Source: Pseudohalocynthiibacter aestuariivivens (GTDB taxonomy: Bacteria; Pseudomonadota; Alphaproteobacteria; Rhodobacterales; Rhodobacteraceae). From it: a DNA stretch of 64,000 bases. Each line of letters opens with the position of its first letter. The first letter of the stretch is position 1. A program made the position numbers and the translations under genes. Below the pieces are notes generated by a model. It had not been told where the DNA came from and did not search any database. It saw only the letters and a list, made by a program, of their open reading frames with translations. The stretch spans positions 1-64,000 of the forward strand of contig NZ_JAGFNU010000002.1 of NCBI RefSeq assembly GCF_018457175.1, in the 5' to 3' direction. Positions 55,085 through 63,427 of this stretch are shown one piece after another.

Positions 55085-56644
55085 TCAGTAGTAATTCACA
55101 TCTGGTTTTTCGGCTTTTCGCTTCGCGATGTAGGTTTGCAGGGCCTCGTCTATGGCTGGGTCAAGGCCGGGGTCTTGATAGCCTTCCAGCCGTTGTTTCC
55201 AGAGCGTGTTGGCGCGCGTTGCTGCATCCAATTCACCGTCTGCAACCCATTGCTCGTAGGAATTGTTGTCTGGTGTATCCGGGCGGAACAATGCGGTTCT
55301 GAAGTTTTCTTGCGTGTGTTCAGAACCCAGGAAATGTGCGCCTGGTCCGGTTGCCGCAATAGCGGCCATGGCCTGTGCATTTTCGCTCAGATCAATTCCG
55401 TCGAAAAACCGGGCCACCTTGCCGCAAAGATCTGCGTCGAGCATGGTTTTCTCAAAGCTGGTCACAAGCCCGCCTTCCAACCAGCCCGTCGCGTGGTTGA
55501 TGACATTGGCACCTGCGAACATAGACATCATAAGACCCCATGTTGCCTCTTGCTGTGATTGGCCGTCAGGCAGCTTTGAGGCCGAAAGGGTGCCAACCGT
55601 ATGAAGTGGTACCCCAAGGCGTCGCGCAAGTTGCCCGGCGGCCAGAACCATTTGACCAGCCTCGGGTGTGCCAAAGGTGGGCGCGCCATTCTGCATCGAA
55701 AGGGTAGAGGCAAAGCTGCCCATCAGGCAGGGCGCACCGGGATTGATAAGTTGCACAAGGCAAAGAGAAGCTAATGCTTCGGCCAGAACCTGGGTCAGCG
55801 TTCCTGCGACGGTGCAGGGGCTCATCGCACCGGCAAGGACCCACGGCGTGCAGGCAACCGGCTGGCCCGCGCGGGCATAAGTTTTCAAAGCCCCGGACAT
55901 ATTGGCATCCATCACCAGTGGCGCGTTGGTGTTGGACACGCAGTAAAGGACCGGATTATTGGCAACGAATTCTTTGCCAAAAACAATACGCGCCATATCA
56001 AGCGCATGACCCGCACGCTCTGCCCCGATGAAAGCGCCCATAAACGCCCGGTCTGACCAGCGGATATGGGCATAAAGCATATCGAGATGGCGTTTGTTGG
56101 CGGGCAAATCGACGGGTTCACATACGACACCGCCTGAATGGTGCAGGTAGGGAATTGTGTGGTGAAGTTTTACCAGCCGCGTGAAATCATCATGCGTTGC
56201 ATAGTGGCGCCCTTGGTCAAGATCATGCACAAAGGGCGGCCCCCATGACGGGCATAATACCGTATTTCGCCCACCCATTCTGACGGAGTTTTCGGGATTG
56301 CGCGCATGTTGTGTAAATTCGGACGGGGCGGTTGCCTGAATGGTCTTGCGGCAAAAACCGGGTTCAAACCGGACGCGCGTCCCTTCGACATCACAGCCCG
56401 CATCCTGAAATATCTGCAATATTTCGGCGTCATCGTGAAATTCCATGCCAGTCTGCTGCAAAAGCAAATCAGCGTTATGTTCTATAAGCGAAAGCCCTTC
56501 ATCGCTCAGAATCTCAAAACACCCGATCTTTCGAACAATGAATGGCGCGCGCTTTTCTGTTGTTCGGCCCAAGCTTGCGGCGTGACCGTTTCGACCACCG
56601 GAACGGCGTTTCTTTTCTCGTGGGTCAGGGGGTTGAGTGTTCAC
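55085..56644 (-). CDS. MttB-superfamily (trimethylamine methyltransferase-like) protein without pyrrolysine
   Basis: Protein of 519 residues of the MttB superfamily (PF06253), TIM-barrel methyltransferases that take a methyl group from a quaternary amine. Family segments: GCFEILSDEGLSLIEHNAD, GGVVCEPVDLP, VSNTNAPLVMD (about 227-237), and the Gly-rich TPWVLAGAMSPCTVAGTLTQ (about 253-272). There is no in-frame amber codon, so it is of the non-Pyl type, like glycine betaine (MtgB), carnitine, proline betaine or butyrobetaine enzymes. The start is GTG with GAGG seven bases upstream. Those enzymes need a corrinoid partner; none is in this window. First gene of its operon; the acceptor here is unknown. 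Confidence 0.88.
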   Translation of the reverse strand: MNTQPPDPREKKRRSGGRNGHAASLGRTTEKRAPFIVRKIGCFEILSDEGLSLIEHNADLLLQQTGMEFHDDAEILQIFQDAGCDVEGTRVRFEPGFCRKTIQATAPSEFTQHARNPENSVRMGGRNTVLCPSWGPPFVHDLDQGRHYATHDDFTRLVKLHHTIPYLHHSGGVVCEPVDLPANKRHLDMLYAHIRWSDRAFMGAFIGAERAGHALDMARIVFGKEFVANNPVLYCVSNTNAPLVMDANMSGALKTYARAGQPVACTPWVLAGAMSPCTVAGTLTQVLAEALASLCLVQLINPGAPCLMGSFASTLSMQNGAPTFGTPEAGQMVLAAGQLARRLGVPLHTVGTLSASKLPDGQSQQEATWGLMMSMFAGANVINHATGWLEGGLVTSFEKTMLDADLCGKVARFFDGIDLSENAQAMAAIAATGPGAHFLGSEHTQENFRTALFRPDTPDNNSYEQWVADGELDAATRANTLWKQRLEGYQDPGLDPAIDEALQTYIAKRKAEKPDVNYY

Positions 56645-56704
56645 CTGTTAGCCTCACTGTCATTGGCAAATGTTTGAATTTTCTCTCTGCAAATTGCAAA
56701 TACG

Positions 56705-56725
56705 GATTAACAACATTAGTTAATC
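56705..56725. promoter_or_regulatory. 21-base palindrome between the MttB operon and the LysR gene
   Basis: GATTAAC-AACATTA-GTTAATC has perfect seven-base arms and lies in the 120-base divergent promoter region, 40 bases before the LysR start. It is the most likely LysR-type operator. Repeated TGCAAAT (56687-56700) next to it may be an additional site. Confidence 0.6.
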
Positions 56726-56764
56726 TACTAGTGCGTATTAGCGATCTAGCCGGGATGAATTTCT

Positions 56765-57736
56765 ATGGTGAGTCGAATTTCCTTTGATAACAACCTGATA
56801 AAGGCGATGGAGGTCTTTGTTGCCATTGCTGAAACCGGACAGGTTACAATCGCGGCGAAATTGCTTGGAATCACACAATCAGCCGCGTCACAGCACTTGC
56901 GAACATTGGAAACCACCTTTGGCGTGACGCTTCTAGATCGTACTGTTCGACCAGTAAAACTGACGCAGGCGGGCGAATTGTTTCATCGTCACACGCTTCG
57001 GGTTCTGAATGAAGTAGAAGATCTTGTTACCGACATGCGCCACCAAGGTGCACGCCCAATCAGCAGGCTGCGCGTTGGTATGCTGGCATCCACCGCGACA
57101 ACCCTAACACCCGACCTTGTTGCGCTTGCGAAGGACGAATTTAAAGTTGACGACATGACGGTCTACGCAGGTCAGGAAACGGATCACGCAGGCTTGTTAC
57201 GCACCAAGCAAGTTGACCTCGTCATAACCTCAAACCCCCTGTACGACATGGATGGTTTGGAGCGGCATTCGATCCTGAAGGAATCCTTTTTGCTTGTATT
57301 GCCAAAGTCTTACGACGGTCCAACGTCAAACCTGGAAGAAATATTCAAGAGACTACCGCTTGTCCGCTTTGCAAGCACAACAAGCATTGGTCGGCGGACA
57401 GAGCAGCATTTACGCCGTTTGAAACTGCAGGCGCCACGGGTTATTCAGGCGGATCGTTCAAGCATGGTGACGGCCTGCGTTGCACGTGGTATGGGATGCA
57501 CCTTGTTGACGCCAAGCTTGCTGATTGATGGTTTTGTCGAACGAATGCCCCTTAATATCAGACCTCTGCCAATTGCTGGCATCTCACGTACCATTACGTT
57601 GCTTGCGCGCAGCAAAGAACTTGGCGCTTTGCCAAACAGGTTTGCTGAAACGTCAAAACGCATACTGATAACGCAGATCGAGCGACAGATGGGGCAAACC
57701 GGCCTGAATGCCGTTGAAATTTTGTCTGATGAATAG
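56765..57736 (+). CDS. LysR-family transcriptional regulator
   Basis: Regulator of 323 residues. The winged helix-turn-helix (LIKAMEVFVAIAETGQVTIAA, then LGITQSAASQHLRTLETTFGVTLLDR) spans about 10-68, followed by a two-lobed substrate-binding domain. Divergent placement against the MttB operon and the palindrome between them imply that it controls that operon and itself in response to the pathway compound. Confidence 0.93.
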   Translation: MVSRISFDNNLIKAMEVFVAIAETGQVTIAAKLLGITQSAASQHLRTLETTFGVTLLDRTVRPVKLTQAGELFHRHTLRVLNEVEDLVTDMRHQGARPISRLRVGMLASTATTLTPDLVALAKDEFKVDDMTVYAGQETDHAGLLRTKQVDLVITSNPLYDMDGLERHSILKESFLLVLPKSYDGPTSNLEEIFKRLPLVRFASTTSIGRRTEQHLRRLKLQAPRVIQADRSSMVTACVARGMGCTLLTPSLLIDGFVERMPLNIRPLPIAGISRTITLLARSKELGALPNRFAETSKRILITQIERQMGQTGLNAVEILSDE

Positions 57737-57802
57737 CGGTACTAATCATTTTCGAACCGAGCCGGTTGCAGCAGTCGCTGACTTCGTCCAAAGATTTGTG
57801 CC

Positions 57803-58351
57803 ATGGGAAAGATAATTCTGTTTAACAAACCTTTTGGTGTGCTTTCGCAGTTTACAGATGCGGGTACGGTTGGGTCTGCGCGAAGAACATTGTCAGAATT
57901 TATTGACGTGCCGGGGGTTTATGCGGCGGGTCGGCTCGATAAAGACAGTGAAGGCCTGCTGGTTTTGACAGATGACGGCAGGCTTCAGCACAAAATCAGT
58001 GATCCAAAACACAAAACATCGAAAACCTATTGGGTGCAGGTTGAAAGTGAACCAGGTGATGAGAAGCTGGATGAGCTTCGCAAAGGTGTTTTGTTGAAAG
58101 ATGGCAGAACGTTACCAGCCGAAGTTAATCGAATTATTGAACCTCCCAATCTTTGGCGACGAAATCCGGCGGTACGTTACCGAAAGACGGTGCGAGACAG
58201 TTGGCTGGAAATAACGATCTCAGAGGGGAAGAACCGACAGGTTCGCCGTATGACCGCTGCAATCGGGTTTCCGACGCTCAGGCTTATCCGATACCGCGTT
58301 GGTGAATGGACGCTGGATGGGATAGAGTTGGGCAAATGGCGTGAAGGCTAA
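57803..58351 (+). CDS. 23S rRNA pseudouridine synthase, RluE type
   Basis: Protein of 182 residues without an S4 domain, the size of RluE, which modifies 23S rRNA U2457. The catalytic Asp is in AAGRLDKDSEGLLVLTDDG (about 46-64). The other family motifs are SKTYWVQV, ISEGKNRQVRRM (about 140-151) and LRLIRYRVG. It stands 66 bases after the LysR gene with no clear functional link. Confidence 0.9.
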   Translation: MGKIILFNKPFGVLSQFTDAGTVGSARRTLSEFIDVPGVYAAGRLDKDSEGLLVLTDDGRLQHKISDPKHKTSKTYWVQVESEPGDEKLDELRKGVLLKDGRTLPAEVNRIIEPPNLWRRNPAVRYRKTVRDSWLEITISEGKNRQVRRMTAAIGFPTLRLIRYRVGEWTLDGIELGKWREG

Positions 58352-58441
58352 ACTTTTAAGCTCATGCTGCAAACTTTATCTTGAACAGTTTTCGCAGAAT
58401 CTGTAGCTGCGCCGATCTAAAGCTGCCCTAAGGTTAATGCC

Positions 58442-59545
58442 GTGAATGAACTTCAGACTCCCTATTACCTGATCGATAAAGCGAAGCTGGCTCGAAACAT
58501 GGAAACGATTGCGAAGCTGCGTTCGATTTCCGGGGCAAAGGCGCTGCTCGCCCTGAAATGCTTTGCAACCTGGTCAGTTTTTGATGCTATGCGCCCGCAT
58601 ATGGATGGCACAACATCATCGTCGCTTTTTGAGGTGCGGTTGGGGCGTGAAAATTTTGGGGGTGAGACTCACGCCTATAGTGTGGCCTATAGCGACGGTG
58701 AAATTGACGAAGTTATCGGTTACGCTGACAAAATCATCTTCAATTCAATCAACCAGCTAGAGCGTTTTGAAAAAAAAGCAGCGGGTATTGAACGGGGTCT
58801 TCGTCTAAACCCTCGGGTAAGCTCGTCTGATTTTGATCTTGCGGATCCAGCACGCCCATTCAGCCGTTTGGGTGAATGGGACGCAGAGCGTATCGAAAAG
58901 GTGATTAGCCGCATCAGCGGTTTCATGATTCATTGCAATTGCGAGAATGCAGATTTTGATCTGTTCGATGCAATGCTGAGCAATATTGAAACCGATTCTG
59001 GCTCATTGCTTGCAGAGGTTTCATGGGTCAGCCTCGGGGGCGGCATTCACTTTACGGGTGATGGATACCCGGTTGAAAAGCTCTCGGCCCGACTAAAAGC
59101 CTTTTCGGAAAGGTTTGGAGTTCAGGTTTATCTTGAGCCTGGCGAAGCGGCGATTACAGGGGCGGCGACACTTGAGGTGAGCGTTCTGGACACGCTTTTT
59201 AACGGAAAGCACCTTGCCGTCGTCGACAGCTCGATTGAAGCACACATGCTCGACCTTTTGATTTACCGGGAACAAGCGAAAATCCTGCCGAACGAGGGTG
59301 ATCACCGCTATATGATTTGCGGCAAGTCCTGTCTGGCCGGGGACATTTTCGGTGAATTCGCGTTTCCCGAGCCTTTGAAAGTTGGCGACCGAATTTCGAT
59401 TCAGGATGCTGCGGGTTACACAATGGTCAAGAAAAACTGGTTCAATGGCGTTCAGATGCCATCAATCGTCGTGAAAGAACCAGGCGGCGAAATTCGTCTT
59501 GTTAAAGAGTTCGCCTACGATGATTACGCAGCCAGCCTGTCTTAG
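58442..59545 (+). CDS. nspC: carboxynorspermidine/carboxyspermidine decarboxylase
   Basis: PLP decarboxylase (fold III, alanine racemase-like barrel) making norspermidine or spermidine from the carboxylated form. The 367 residues match NspC. The PLP Lys is in ALLALKCFATW (about Lys40); SLGGGIHFTGDGYP binds phosphate; EPGEAAITGAATLEV (about 220-234) and the CGKSCLAGDIFGE segment with the active Cys (about 293-305) are characteristic. It starts with GTG after AAGG. The dehydrogenase partner follows directly, so both steps of the pathway are present. Confidence 0.93.
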   Translation: MNELQTPYYLIDKAKLARNMETIAKLRSISGAKALLALKCFATWSVFDAMRPHMDGTTSSSLFEVRLGRENFGGETHAYSVAYSDGEIDEVIGYADKIIFNSINQLERFEKKAAGIERGLRLNPRVSSSDFDLADPARPFSRLGEWDAERIEKVISRISGFMIHCNCENADFDLFDAMLSNIETDSGSLLAEVSWVSLGGGIHFTGDGYPVEKLSARLKAFSERFGVQVYLEPGEAAITGAATLEVSVLDTLFNGKHLAVVDSSIEAHMLDLLIYREQAKILPNEGDHRYMICGKSCLAGDIFGEFAFPEPLKVGDRISIQDAAGYTMVKKNWFNGVQMPSIVVKEPGGEIRLVKEFAYDDYAASLS

Positions 59546-59584
59546 CAGGTCTATTTGTTGAAACTTGAAAGGGGTGAATGCGAC

Positions 59585-60823
59585 ATGAAACGGAATGTCC
59601 TTATCGTTGGTGCAGGTGGTGTTGCGCAGGTTGTTGCGCATAAATGCGCGCAAAATAATGACCTGTTTGGTGATTTGCATATCGCGTCAAGAACCCTTTC
59701 TAAATGCAAAATGATCATCGACAGCGTGAACGATAAAGATGCTATGAAAACACCCGGTGTGTTTGAGGCGCATCAAGTGGACGCAATGGATTCCGGGGCC
59801 GTTGCCGAGCTCATTCGTTCAACCGATGCAACGATCGTTATCAACGTTGGCTCTGCTTTTTTGAACATGACGGTCATGACTGCCTGTATTGAAACCGGTG
59901 CAGCTTATATCGACACCGCAATCCACGAAGACCCAGCTAAAATCTGCGAAACACCACCTTGGTACGCCAACTACGAATGGAAGCGTCGCGAGGAATGCGA
60001 AAAAGCAGGCGTGACTGCCATTCTGGGGGCTGGTTTTGACCCCGGTGTGGTGAATGCCTATGCAAAACTTGCGGCTGACGAATATTTTGACCGGATTGAT
60101 GAGATTGACATCATTGATATCAACGCTGGCAGCCACGGTCAGTGGTTTGCCACAAATTTTGACCCGGAAATCAACTTTCGCGAATTCACGGGCGAAGTTT
60201 GGTCCTGGCAGGGCAGCAAATGGGTTTCAAACAAGATGTTTGAAATTGGCAAAGACTGGGATCTGCCGGTTGTTGGCACCCAGCGCGCCTACATGACAGG
60301 CCATGATGAAGTCCACTCAATCTCGCAAAACCTTGATGTGCCGAATGTGCGGTTCTGGATGGGGTTTGGAGAACGTTACATTACCGTTTTCACGGTCTTG
60401 AAGAACCTTGGATTGCTTTCGGAAAAACCCGTTGTTACGGCAGAAGGCGTAGAGGTTGTACCGCTGAAAGTGGTCAAGGCTTTGTTGCCTGATCCGGCCT
60501 CTCTCGCGCCCGAATACACGGGTAAAACCTGTATTGGGGATATTGTGAAGGGTGAATGGCAGGGTGCTGCGCGCGAAGTGTTCATCTATAACGTTGCAGA
60601 TCACGCAGATGCCTATGCCGAGGTTGGAAGTCAAGGTATTTCCTACACGGCAGGTGTGCCGGCCGTTGCCGCAGCAATGCTGATCGCAACTGGTGAATGG
60701 GACGTGAAAAAAATGGCGAACATAGAGGAACTTCCTCCGAAACCTTTCTTAAAACAACTTGATACTCTGGGTTTGCCTACGCATATCCGTGACGAAAAAG
60801 GCGATCGCTTGCTGAGTTTCTAA
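59585..60823 (+). CDS. carboxynorspermidine/carboxyspermidine synthase (saccharopine dehydrogenase family)
   Basis: NADPH-dependent condensation of aspartate semialdehyde with a diamine to a carboxylated polyamine, the step before NspC. The 412 residues begin with a Rossmann motif, NVLIVGAGGVAQVVAHKC; further family segments are IINVGSAFLNMTVM, AYIDTAIHEDP, GAGFDPGVVNAYA (about 152-164) and VGTQRAYMTGHDEVHS. The ATG at 59585 has a GGGG-containing ribosome site. With NspC it forms the alternative spermidine route used instead of SpeDE. Whether the product is spermidine or norspermidine cannot be told. Confidence 0.9.
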   Translation: MKRNVLIVGAGGVAQVVAHKCAQNNDLFGDLHIASRTLSKCKMIIDSVNDKDAMKTPGVFEAHQVDAMDSGAVAELIRSTDATIVINVGSAFLNMTVMTACIETGAAYIDTAIHEDPAKICETPPWYANYEWKRREECEKAGVTAILGAGFDPGVVNAYAKLAADEYFDRIDEIDIIDINAGSHGQWFATNFDPEINFREFTGEVWSWQGSKWVSNKMFEIGKDWDLPVVGTQRAYMTGHDEVHSISQNLDVPNVRFWMGFGERYITVFTVLKNLGLLSEKPVVTAEGVEVVPLKVVKALLPDPASLAPEYTGKTCIGDIVKGEWQGAAREVFIYNVADHADAYAEVGSQGISYTAGVPAVAAAMLIATGEWDVKKMANIEELPPKPFLKQLDTLGLPTHIRDEKGDRLLSF

Positions 60824-60881
60824 AAAGTGTTTTGGGTTTGCCAAATGTGTTTGGCGATATGGCGTTTAAACCAAAAAAACA

Positions 60882-60935
60882 GAGAAAGTTCGACCGACAC
60901 CTCTTTGACGATGTGTCGATCGAACTTCGTTTCTC
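60882..60935. terminator. long hairpin between convergent genes
   Basis: AAGTTCGA-C-CGACAC (60886-60900) pairs with GTGTCG-A-TCGAACTT (60913-60927) over a 12-base loop, with one mismatch; GAGAAA/TTTCTC extends it past a two-base bulge. It sits between the synthase (plus) and GNAT (minus) genes and can act in both directions. Confidence 0.65.
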
Positions 60936-60959
60936 CAACTTTCCTCAGACGCTGCTTTT

Positions 60960-61538
60960 TTATAGCGTCTTTTTCATCAGAATCCAGTTTTCACCCGGGT
61001 TCTTCCAGTCTTCCTTAACGATTGGACGCGAGGCAGTGGGTTTGTACCCGTGTTTTTCATACAGGCGGCGTGCACCTTTGTTTGCGTCTGACACGATGAT
61101 GCTCATCTGGTCGTTAGTGCACGCGGCTTCGGCTTGTTTTAAGAGTTCAGAGCCAAATCCTTTTCCGCGGTATTCAGGAAATGCAGCCAAAACACTGACG
61201 TACTGTGTGGATAGCGCGAGGTTCTCCAACTCAATAAGTGGGACGAACATGGTCGGGGTATCCGGCGTTATCTCGTCAGGCTCATCACCAATTGAGTAGG
61301 TGATCAGACAGGCTGCAACGCTGTTATCAACGGAGATGACAAATGCATTTTTGTAGCTGAAGCTTCCGTCCGACCTTTGCGCCCGTGCCTCGCCAATCTC
61401 CCACGGGTCCTGACCGGGTTCCTCGAGTTTTGACCAAAAATGGTAAGGCATACCTTCGCCTGCGAAATTGATCAGATGGGCAAGGTGCATTCCGTCTTCC
61501 GGGCGGGCGGGGCGTATTCTTTGCGTTATGGTTTCCAT
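60960..61538 (-). CDS. GNAT-family N-acetyltransferase
   Basis: Acetyl-CoA-dependent acyltransferase of 192 residues. The acetyl-CoA loop is AAFPEYRGKGFGSELL (about 123-138, the RGKGFG motif); the C-terminal motif is GARRLYEKHGYKPT. Its substrate is unknown. The ATG at 61538 follows a strong GGAGG, and a perfect 11-base-pair hairpin lies just upstream of that site. It follows the homocysteine methyltransferase gene by 55 bases on the same strand. Confidence 0.85.
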   Translation of the reverse strand: METITQRIRPARPEDGMHLAHLINFAGEGMPYHFWSKLEEPGQDPWEIGEARAQRSDGSFSYKNAFVISVDNSVAACLITYSIGDEPDEITPDTPTMFVPLIELENLALSTQYVSVLAAFPEYRGKGFGSELLKQAEAACTNDQMSIIVSDANKGARRLYEKHGYKPTASRPIVKEDWKNPGENWILMKKTL

Positions 61539-61549
61539 ATTGTCCTCCG

Positions 61550-61583
61550 CCGCCCTCTCATATCTGCGTCAATGAGAGGGCGG
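61550..61583 (-). repeat. perfect intercistronic hairpin before the GNAT ribosome site
   Basis: CCGCCCTCTCA (61550-61560) and TGAGAGGGCGG (61573-61583) are perfect complements around 12 bases. Reading leftward, it lies after the homocysteine methyltransferase stop and one base before the GNAT GGAGG. No uridine tract follows on that strand, so it may slow, process or partly end the transcript. Confidence 0.65.
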
Positions 61584-61593
61584 TTATCTTCCT

Positions 61594-62553
61594 TCAGGCG
61601 GCGTGTTCATGTCTGCAAGATCGCGCCATTGCTTCGATATGTCTGTGGTCAGTGCCACAGCAGCCACCAAAGACGGTCAGATTAGGCAATAACTCCGTCA
61701 ATCCGACAACATCATTCCCCAATTCCTGCGGGTCGCCGTTATCCAACTCCTCAGAGTTGTCCAGTTCTTCGTGACTCATGCGGGATGCATTCGCCCGTAC
61801 TCCGCGAATACGCTCGAGCCAACTTTCATTGTTCGCGATGGCGTCCACAAAATGGTCGGGGTGTGCGCAGTTGATCATGAAGTAGATCGGCGCATTGTCT
61901 GTTTCAATGTCGACCTGTTGAATGGCGTCCTTCAGGGTCTGACCCGAGGGCAGGCGCCCGTCAGTTTCAACCGTAAAGGAAATCACACAGGGGATGTTTC
62001 TGGCCCGGGCGGCTTTAGCGATACCTATAGCCTCTTCCACATAGGTCATGGTGAGTGCGGTAATCATATCGACACCAGAAGAATCGAGATAGGCGATCTG
62101 GGTCGCGTGATAGTTTTCGGCTTCCTTTGCTGTCATAAAACTGTTCGGGTTGTAACCATCATCATTCGGACCAACGACGCCGTTCACAATGTAGGGAGTC
62201 GTTTCAGTTTCGTTTGCGTCTCGGATTTCGTTCATTAATGTAACCGCGTCTTCGTGCGCTGCCCTAAGCGCGACATCTGAATATCCCAGTTCGTCCGCCC
62301 AGCGTTTGCTTGCCCGCCACGTAGGAGTGTCGAGAATAAATCCAGTCCCATTTGTTCTGGCGATATCGCAAAATTTTGCGAAGTAACGCTTTATCGCGGC
62401 GACACCTTTCTGGTCTTTCAGCAGCGTAAACGCCGCGAACAAGGGCAATTCAAACCCTTCGTTGAAAATAAGAACGGTTTCAAGTCCACCGTCAGTCAGG
62501 AACCGCCGCCCATCAAGCAGCGGAAGGTTCTTTCGGTATTTTGGGGTTGTCAT
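61594..62553 (-). CDS. homocysteine S-methyltransferase family protein
   Basis: Zinc-dependent methyltransferase of 319 residues related to MmuM and betaine-homocysteine methyltransferase. It begins with LTDGGLETVLIF; FILDTPTWRAS is the family strand; zinc Cys are in MINCAHPDH (about 224) and GGCCGTDH (about 300-307). A short acidic repeat, EELDNSEELDNG, is inserted at about 270-281. The methyl donor could be S-methylmethionine, a betaine or another methylated compound. It is divergent from a TetR regulator and upstream of the GNAT gene. Its possible link to the demethylation operon 5 kb away is speculative. Confidence 0.9.
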   Translation of the reverse strand: MTTPKYRKNLPLLDGRRFLTDGGLETVLIFNEGFELPLFAAFTLLKDQKGVAAIKRYFAKFCDIARTNGTGFILDTPTWRASKRWADELGYSDVALRAAHEDAVTLMNEIRDANETETTPYIVNGVVGPNDDGYNPNSFMTAKEAENYHATQIAYLDSSGVDMITALTMTYVEEAIGIAKAARARNIPCVISFTVETDGRLPSGQTLKDAIQQVDIETDNAPIYFMINCAHPDHFVDAIANNESWLERIRGVRANASRMSHEELDNSEELDNGDPQELGNDVVGLTELLPNLTVFGGCCGTDHRHIEAMARSCRHEHAA

Positions 62554-62704
62554 TTCAGTTCCTCCGTTTTGATTGGGGGAACATCCAATTTGAGAGGCGA
62601 TGAAACTAGTAGAGTTAAAGTTCTAAAAATTCAGAAAAAAATTACGTAGTTTATCAACGTGTTATGCCTTACTATACGTCCATAGATTTCCAAACCACCT
62701 AAAA

Positions 62705-62723
62705 ACTGTACTTACGGTACAGT
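62705..62723 (+). promoter_or_regulatory. TetR-type operator palindrome
   Basis: ACTGTAC-TTACG-GTACAGT is a perfect palindrome 18 bases before the TetR-type start codon, in the region divergent to the homocysteine methyltransferase gene. It fits autoregulation by the TetR protein. Confidence 0.75.
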
Positions 62724-62741
62724 AAAATCGGAGCGATTACG

Positions 62742-63359
62742 TTGGCAAAGGGAAGTGAAACAAGAGAGAGGCTACTTGGCATCGCCGAGGTAGCTGTCCT
62801 TGAAAAAGGCTTTGGAGCAACCTCAATCGACGAAATTATTGCTGCAGCTGAAATTACAAAAAGTGGCTTTTTCTATCATTTCAAAGACAAGAACCATCTC
62901 GCGCGTGCCTTGTTGGTTCGGTACATCGAAAAAGAAGAATTCATACTTGATGATCTTTTCAACCGGTCGCGCGAATTGCATGACGACCCTCTGCATTCAT
63001 TCCTTATTGGTCTGAAACTTTTCGCAGAGATGATGGAAGATCTATCAAGTGGCCACCCCGGATGTCTTGTTGCGACCTATTGTTATCAGGAACGTCTGTT
63101 CGATCAGGAAATCAGGGATCTGACCCGCGAGACAACCCTTGTCTGGCGCAAACGATTTCGCGACACATTCGATGAGATCACTGAAATATACCCTGCCAGA
63201 GATAGTGTGGATCTGGATGATCTGGCTGACATGGTCTCGAACACCGTTGAGGGCGGTATCATCATGTCCAAAGCGTTGCGCGACCCGGGTGTGTTGCCGA
63301 GGCAGGTCATGTTGCTTCGCTCTTACATCAAGCTATTGTTTTCACCGACGCGCAACTGA
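62742..63359 (+). CDS. TetR/AcrR-family transcriptional regulator
   Basis: Repressor of 205 residues. The N-terminal helix-turn-helix is readable as RERLLGIAEVAVLEKGFGATSIDEI in pieces, then AAEITKSGFFYHFKDKNHLA (about 31-50). The C-terminal ligand domain begins after residue 60 and resembles the YcdC/LmrA type. It starts with TTG, nine bases after GGAG. It is divergent from the homocysteine S-methyltransferase gene, and a perfect palindrome precedes it, so it probably regulates both. Confidence 0.9.
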   Translation: MAKGSETRERLLGIAEVAVLEKGFGATSIDEIIAAAEITKSGFFYHFKDKNHLARALLVRYIEKEEFILDDLFNRSRELHDDPLHSFLIGLKLFAEMMEDLSSGHPGCLVATYCYQERLFDQEIRDLTRETTLVWRKRFRDTFDEITEIYPARDSVDLDDLADMVSNTVEGGIIMSKALRDPGVLPRQVMLLRSYIKLLFSPTRN

Positions 63360-63427
63360 TCCGGTCAGAATCTGGCCTGAATAGCTGAGGCAAGCCGTTT
63401 CTCGGCTAAATCTGATTTAGAAAGATG

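Noticed and set aside
62554-62600. SAM-type riboswitch before the homocysteine methyltransferase
   Set aside because: Only a five-pair ATTGG/CCAAT stem is visible, with no match to known SAM riboswitch cores.
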